7,888 nucleotides of DNA from an uncultured Eubacteriales bacterium (GTDB lineage: Bacteria; Bacillota_A; Clostridia; Christensenellales; Aristaeellaceae). The position numbers were made by a program, and so were the translations under genes. Every line of letters starts with the position of its first letter. Position 1 is the stretch's first letter. The DNA is taken from positions 1-7,888 of the forward strand of contig CADCQZ010000227.1 in assembly GCA_902803675.1 (NCBI GenBank). Direction: 5' to 3'. Below the pieces are notes generated by a model. That model was not told where the DNA came from and made no database searches. It saw only the letters and a list, made by a program, of their open reading frames with translations. Of this stretch, positions 5,571-7,888 are shown piece by piece.

Positions 5571-7888
5571 ATGAGATCTTCCGACGGGAAAATCAACCGC
5601 AGATACAACAAAAAAGACGTGCGCACGCCGCTGGTGATCATCCTGGGCGCGCTGCTCATCCTTTTGATCGTGGTGATGCCCAAGCAGCCTGTCAACATGG
5701 CTGTCAACGGCGCCGGGCTGGATTCCAGCCTTCACCGGGGCCTGGAGCTGTCCGAGATCATGAGCGACAACGCCAGCACCCTGCCGGACGACCACGGCCT
5801 GTTCGGCGACTGGGTGGAGATCGTCAACACGACGGACGGGGACATGAACATCAAAAACGTGGGCCTGTCTGACCGGTCCGACAGGATCAAGTTCCTGTTC
5901 CCGGACATGACCCTCGCCCCGGGAGAGCGGGTGGTGGTGTTCTGCGACGACACCAACGCCAATGAGGCGGGGAGCGTCCTCCACGCCAAGATGAAGCTGT
6001 CCTCCTACGGGGACACGGTGTTCCTTTTCGACGCGTCCGGCGTGGCGATCGATCACGTGACGGTGCCCACCCTCAACCAGGACGAGAGCTACTGCAAGGT
6101 CAACGGGGAGTGGGTGAGCAGCAATGAGGCCTCTCCCGGGTTCCCCAATACCATCGACGGGCATCTGGACTATCTGAAGAGCTACCAGGTCAATCCCGGC
6201 GCGGTGGTGATCAACGAGATCATGGCGGCGCCCCGGTCCGGCCTGAGGGACGAGGACGGCGAACTGTCCGACTGGATCGAGCTTTACAACACCACCGACA
6301 CGGCGATCGATCTGAGCCAGTACGCCCTGTCCGACGACGACACCCGGCCCGTGAAGTGGACCTTCCCCGCCGGCGCGGTGATCGCGCCCCACGGGTATTA
6401 CCTGGTCTTCTGCTCCGGCAAGAACAAGCTGGAGGCGGCCACGCTGTATCCCCACACCAATTTCGCCGTCAGCGCCGAGCGGGAGACGATCGTGCTTTCC
6501 AGCCTGACGGGCCAGCTGATGGACCGGGTGACCATCGACAATCTGCCCAGGGACATGACCTACGGCCGGGATCCCTACACCCTGGAGTGGAAGGTGTTCA
6601 CTCTGGGCACGCCCGGCGCGCCCAACAACATCTCGGGCGCCGCCCGGGCGGACGAGTATCTGCGGGCGAAGAACCCCTATTCGGTGTATATCACCGAGGT
6701 GATGTCCTCCGCCGACGCGGTGGTGGCCGTCAAGGGGGAGCGGGCGAGCGATTACGTGGAACTGTACAACGCCGGGAGCGCCTATGTGGACGTGAGCGGA
6801 TGGGGCCTGAGCGACAATATCAACTGGCCCCGGAAATGGACTTTTCCCCAGGGCGCGGTGATCTATCCGGGAGAGTACAAAGTGATCCTGCTGGACAAGT
6901 CCGCTTCCGCGGGATCGGACGCGTCCAGGCTCCACGCCTCCTTTGCCCTGTCCAGCGCGGGGGGCGAGATGATGACTCTGTCCGACAGCCGGGGCGAGGT
7001 GGTGGACCGGCTGTACGTGCCCCGGGTGCCGACGGACTACTCTTACGGCCGATCCTTGGGGAAGGACGGTTTTTTTTATTATGACGCGCCCACGCCCGGC
7101 CAGGGCAACGGCACGGGCTTCACGGGCTTTTCCGAAAAGCCGTCGTTCTCCGTGGCCGGCGGCCTGTACGAGGGCCAGATCGATGTGGAGGTCCTCTGGA
7201 GCGGGGCGGGCCAGGTCCGCTACACCCTGGACGGCAGCATCCCCACCATGACCAATTCCCAGGTCTATACCGGGCCCTTTCACGTGACCGCGACGAGCGT
7301 GATCCGCGCCAGGGTGTTTGAAAGCGGGCTCCAGCCCTCCGAGACGGCGTCGGTCAGCTATGTGATGAACACCTACTACACCCTGGACGTGGTGTCCCTG
7401 ATCGTGGATCCGGACGAATTGTGGAACCCGGAGGACGGCCTTTTCACCGTGGGCGACAACGTGGACAAATCCAAGGGCATCCCCTTCAGGAACACGATCT
7501 ACCGCAAGTACGGCAAGATCAATCGGCCCGGGTACGTGGAATACCTGCTCCAGAGCACCGGCCGGGCGGTCTTTTCCCAGGCCATGAAGATCGACCTGAT
7601 GGGCGCCTACAGTCTGGACATGCCCCAGAAGAGCATGAAGATCCGCGCCGCCGGCGGGTCCGGGAGCAAGTATTTCGAATACCCCCTGTTCGAGGACCGG
7701 CCCTACACGTTCTACAAGTCCTTCACCCTGCGCAATTCGGGCAACGACTGCGTGTGGACCCGGGTGTCCGACGGCGTCCAGTCCCGCCTGATCGACAAAT
7801 ACATCGATACGGACATCATCACCCTGGCCTGGAAGCCGGTGCTGGTGTATATCAACGGCACCTACTGGGGGCATTTCAACATGCGGGA
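5571..7888 (+). CDS. Membrane-anchored protein with three lamin-tail domains, CHB_HEX_C-like domain and CotH kinase-like domain (cut by window edge)
   Basis: The 772 visible residues begin with a basic cytoplasmic tail and one membrane anchor (about 20-37), so the rest is probably outside the cell. Three lamin-tail (LTD) repeats follow: 58-193 (opening LELSEIM, DWVEIVN), 211-353 (VVINEIM, DWIELYN, LSDDDTRPVKWTFP, GTPGAPNN) and 370-514 (VYITEVM, DYVELYN, LSDNINWPRKWTFP, TPGQGNG). Residues 524-600 resemble the chitobiase/hexosaminidase C-terminal domain (VRYTLDGSIPT, YTGPF, IRARVF). From 605 a CotH-type domain starts, with KSMKIRAAGGSGSKYFEYPL, FTLRNSGND and VYINGTYWGHFNMR at the cut end. CotH proteins are atypical protein kinases; B. 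subtilis CotH phosphorylates spore coat proteins. The catalytic residues lie beyond the right edge, so activity cannot be judged. LTDs often sit in secreted bacterial proteins and probably mediate binding. AAGGAG (5555-5560) is ten bases before the ATG. Domain calls are by motif and confident. Confidence 0.92.
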   Translation, partial: MRSSDGKINRRYNKKDVRTPLVIILGALLILLIVVMPKQPVNMAVNGAGLDSSLHRGLELSEIMSDNASTLPDDHGLFGDWVEIVNTTDGDMNIKNVGLSDRSDRIKFLFPDMTLAPGERVVVFCDDTNANEAGSVLHAKMKLSSYGDTVFLFDASGVAIDHVTVPTLNQDESYCKVNGEWVSSNEASPGFPNTIDGHLDYLKSYQVNPGAVVINEIMAAPRSGLRDEDGELSDWIELYNTTDTAIDLSQYALSDDDTRPVKWTFPAGAVIAPHGYYLVFCSGKNKLEAATLYPHTNFAVSAERETIVLSSLTGQLMDRVTIDNLPRDMTYGRDPYTLEWKVFTLGTPGAPNNISGAARADEYLRAKNPYSVYITEVMSSADAVVAVKGERASDYVELYNAGSAYVDVSGWGLSDNINWPRKWTFPQGAVIYPGEYKVILLDKSASAGSDASRLHASFALSSAGGEMMTLSDSRGEVVDRLYVPRVPTDYSYGRSLGKDGFFYYDAPTPGQGNGTGFTGFSEKPSFSVAGGLYEGQIDVEVLWSGAGQVRYTLDGSIPTMTNSQVYTGPFHVTATSVIRARVFESGLQPSETASVSYVMNTYYTLDVVSLIVDPDELWNPEDGLFTVGDNVDKSKGIPFRNTIYRKYGKINRPGYVEYLLQSTGRAVFSQAMKIDLMGAYSLDMPQKSMKIRAAGGSGSKYFEYPLFEDRPYTFYKSFTLRNSGNDCVWTRVSDGVQSRLIDKYIDTDIITLAWKPVLVYINGTYWGHFNMR

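Noticed and set aside
7070..7077. Run of eight T as a possible phase-variation or slippage site in the CotH-type gene
   Set aside because: It encodes Gly-Phe-Phe-Tyr in frame and the LTD motif continues intact on both sides. A single short tract gives no evidence of switching.
6356..7084. Open frame on the plus strand inside the CotH-type gene
   Set aside because: It is in another frame, Arg/Gly-rich and without motifs, and overlaps the LTD repeats.
5007..7874. Very long open frame on the minus strand across the lipoprotein and CotH genes
   Set aside because: It spans two genes and the leader between them and has no ribosome binding site or domain. The plus-strand frames carry clear lipobox, LTD and CotH motifs.

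Overview
The window looks like a chromosomal segment of a GC-rich member of the Bacillota, most likely an uncultured Clostridia-type gut or rumen bacterium. This is inferred from the M50 protease–scpA pair, the strong GGAGG-type ribosome binding sites, the consensus-like sigma-A promoters, the DUF4358-type lipoprotein and the lamin-tail/CotH protein. No taxonomic marker was compared, so the placement is tentative.

Minus strand, left end (1-1227): a site-2 protease family membrane metalloprotease is followed after 7 bases by scpA, the kleisin subunit of the SMC condensin complex. scpA runs off the left edge. Both are read leftward from a promoter at 1251-1279.

Divergent region (1228-1369): a second promoter, with a perfect TTGACA/TATAAT pair 18 bases apart, faces right and drives alaS.

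Plus strand, 1370-4891: alaS encodes a short alanyl-tRNA synthetase of 666 residues. It keeps the catalytic and editing domains but lacks the C-terminal C-Ala domain and apparently the beta-barrel before the editing domain, and it carries a helical insert. After a strong hairpin without a T tract come an exported DUF218/YdcF-like protein with a GTG start and a small two-helix membrane protein with a winged-helix-like segment and a C-terminal zinc ribbon. A rho-independent terminator at 4903-4925 closes this unit.

Plus strand, 4929-7888: a new promoter and a structured leader precede a small DUF4358-like lipoprotein. Then comes a long membrane-anchored surface protein, cut by the right edge, with three lamin-tail domains, a chitobiase/hexosaminidase C-terminal-like domain and the start of a CotH kinase-like domain. 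These two genes look like a cell-envelope operon. The housekeeping genes (scpA, alaS) flank envelope genes of unknown role. The most unusual items are the remodelled short AlaRS, the lamin-tail/CotH protein and the membrane winged-helix/zinc-ribbon protein. No RNA gene, CRISPR array, insertion sequence or phage gene was seen, and no gene-free stretch exceeds 300 bases.
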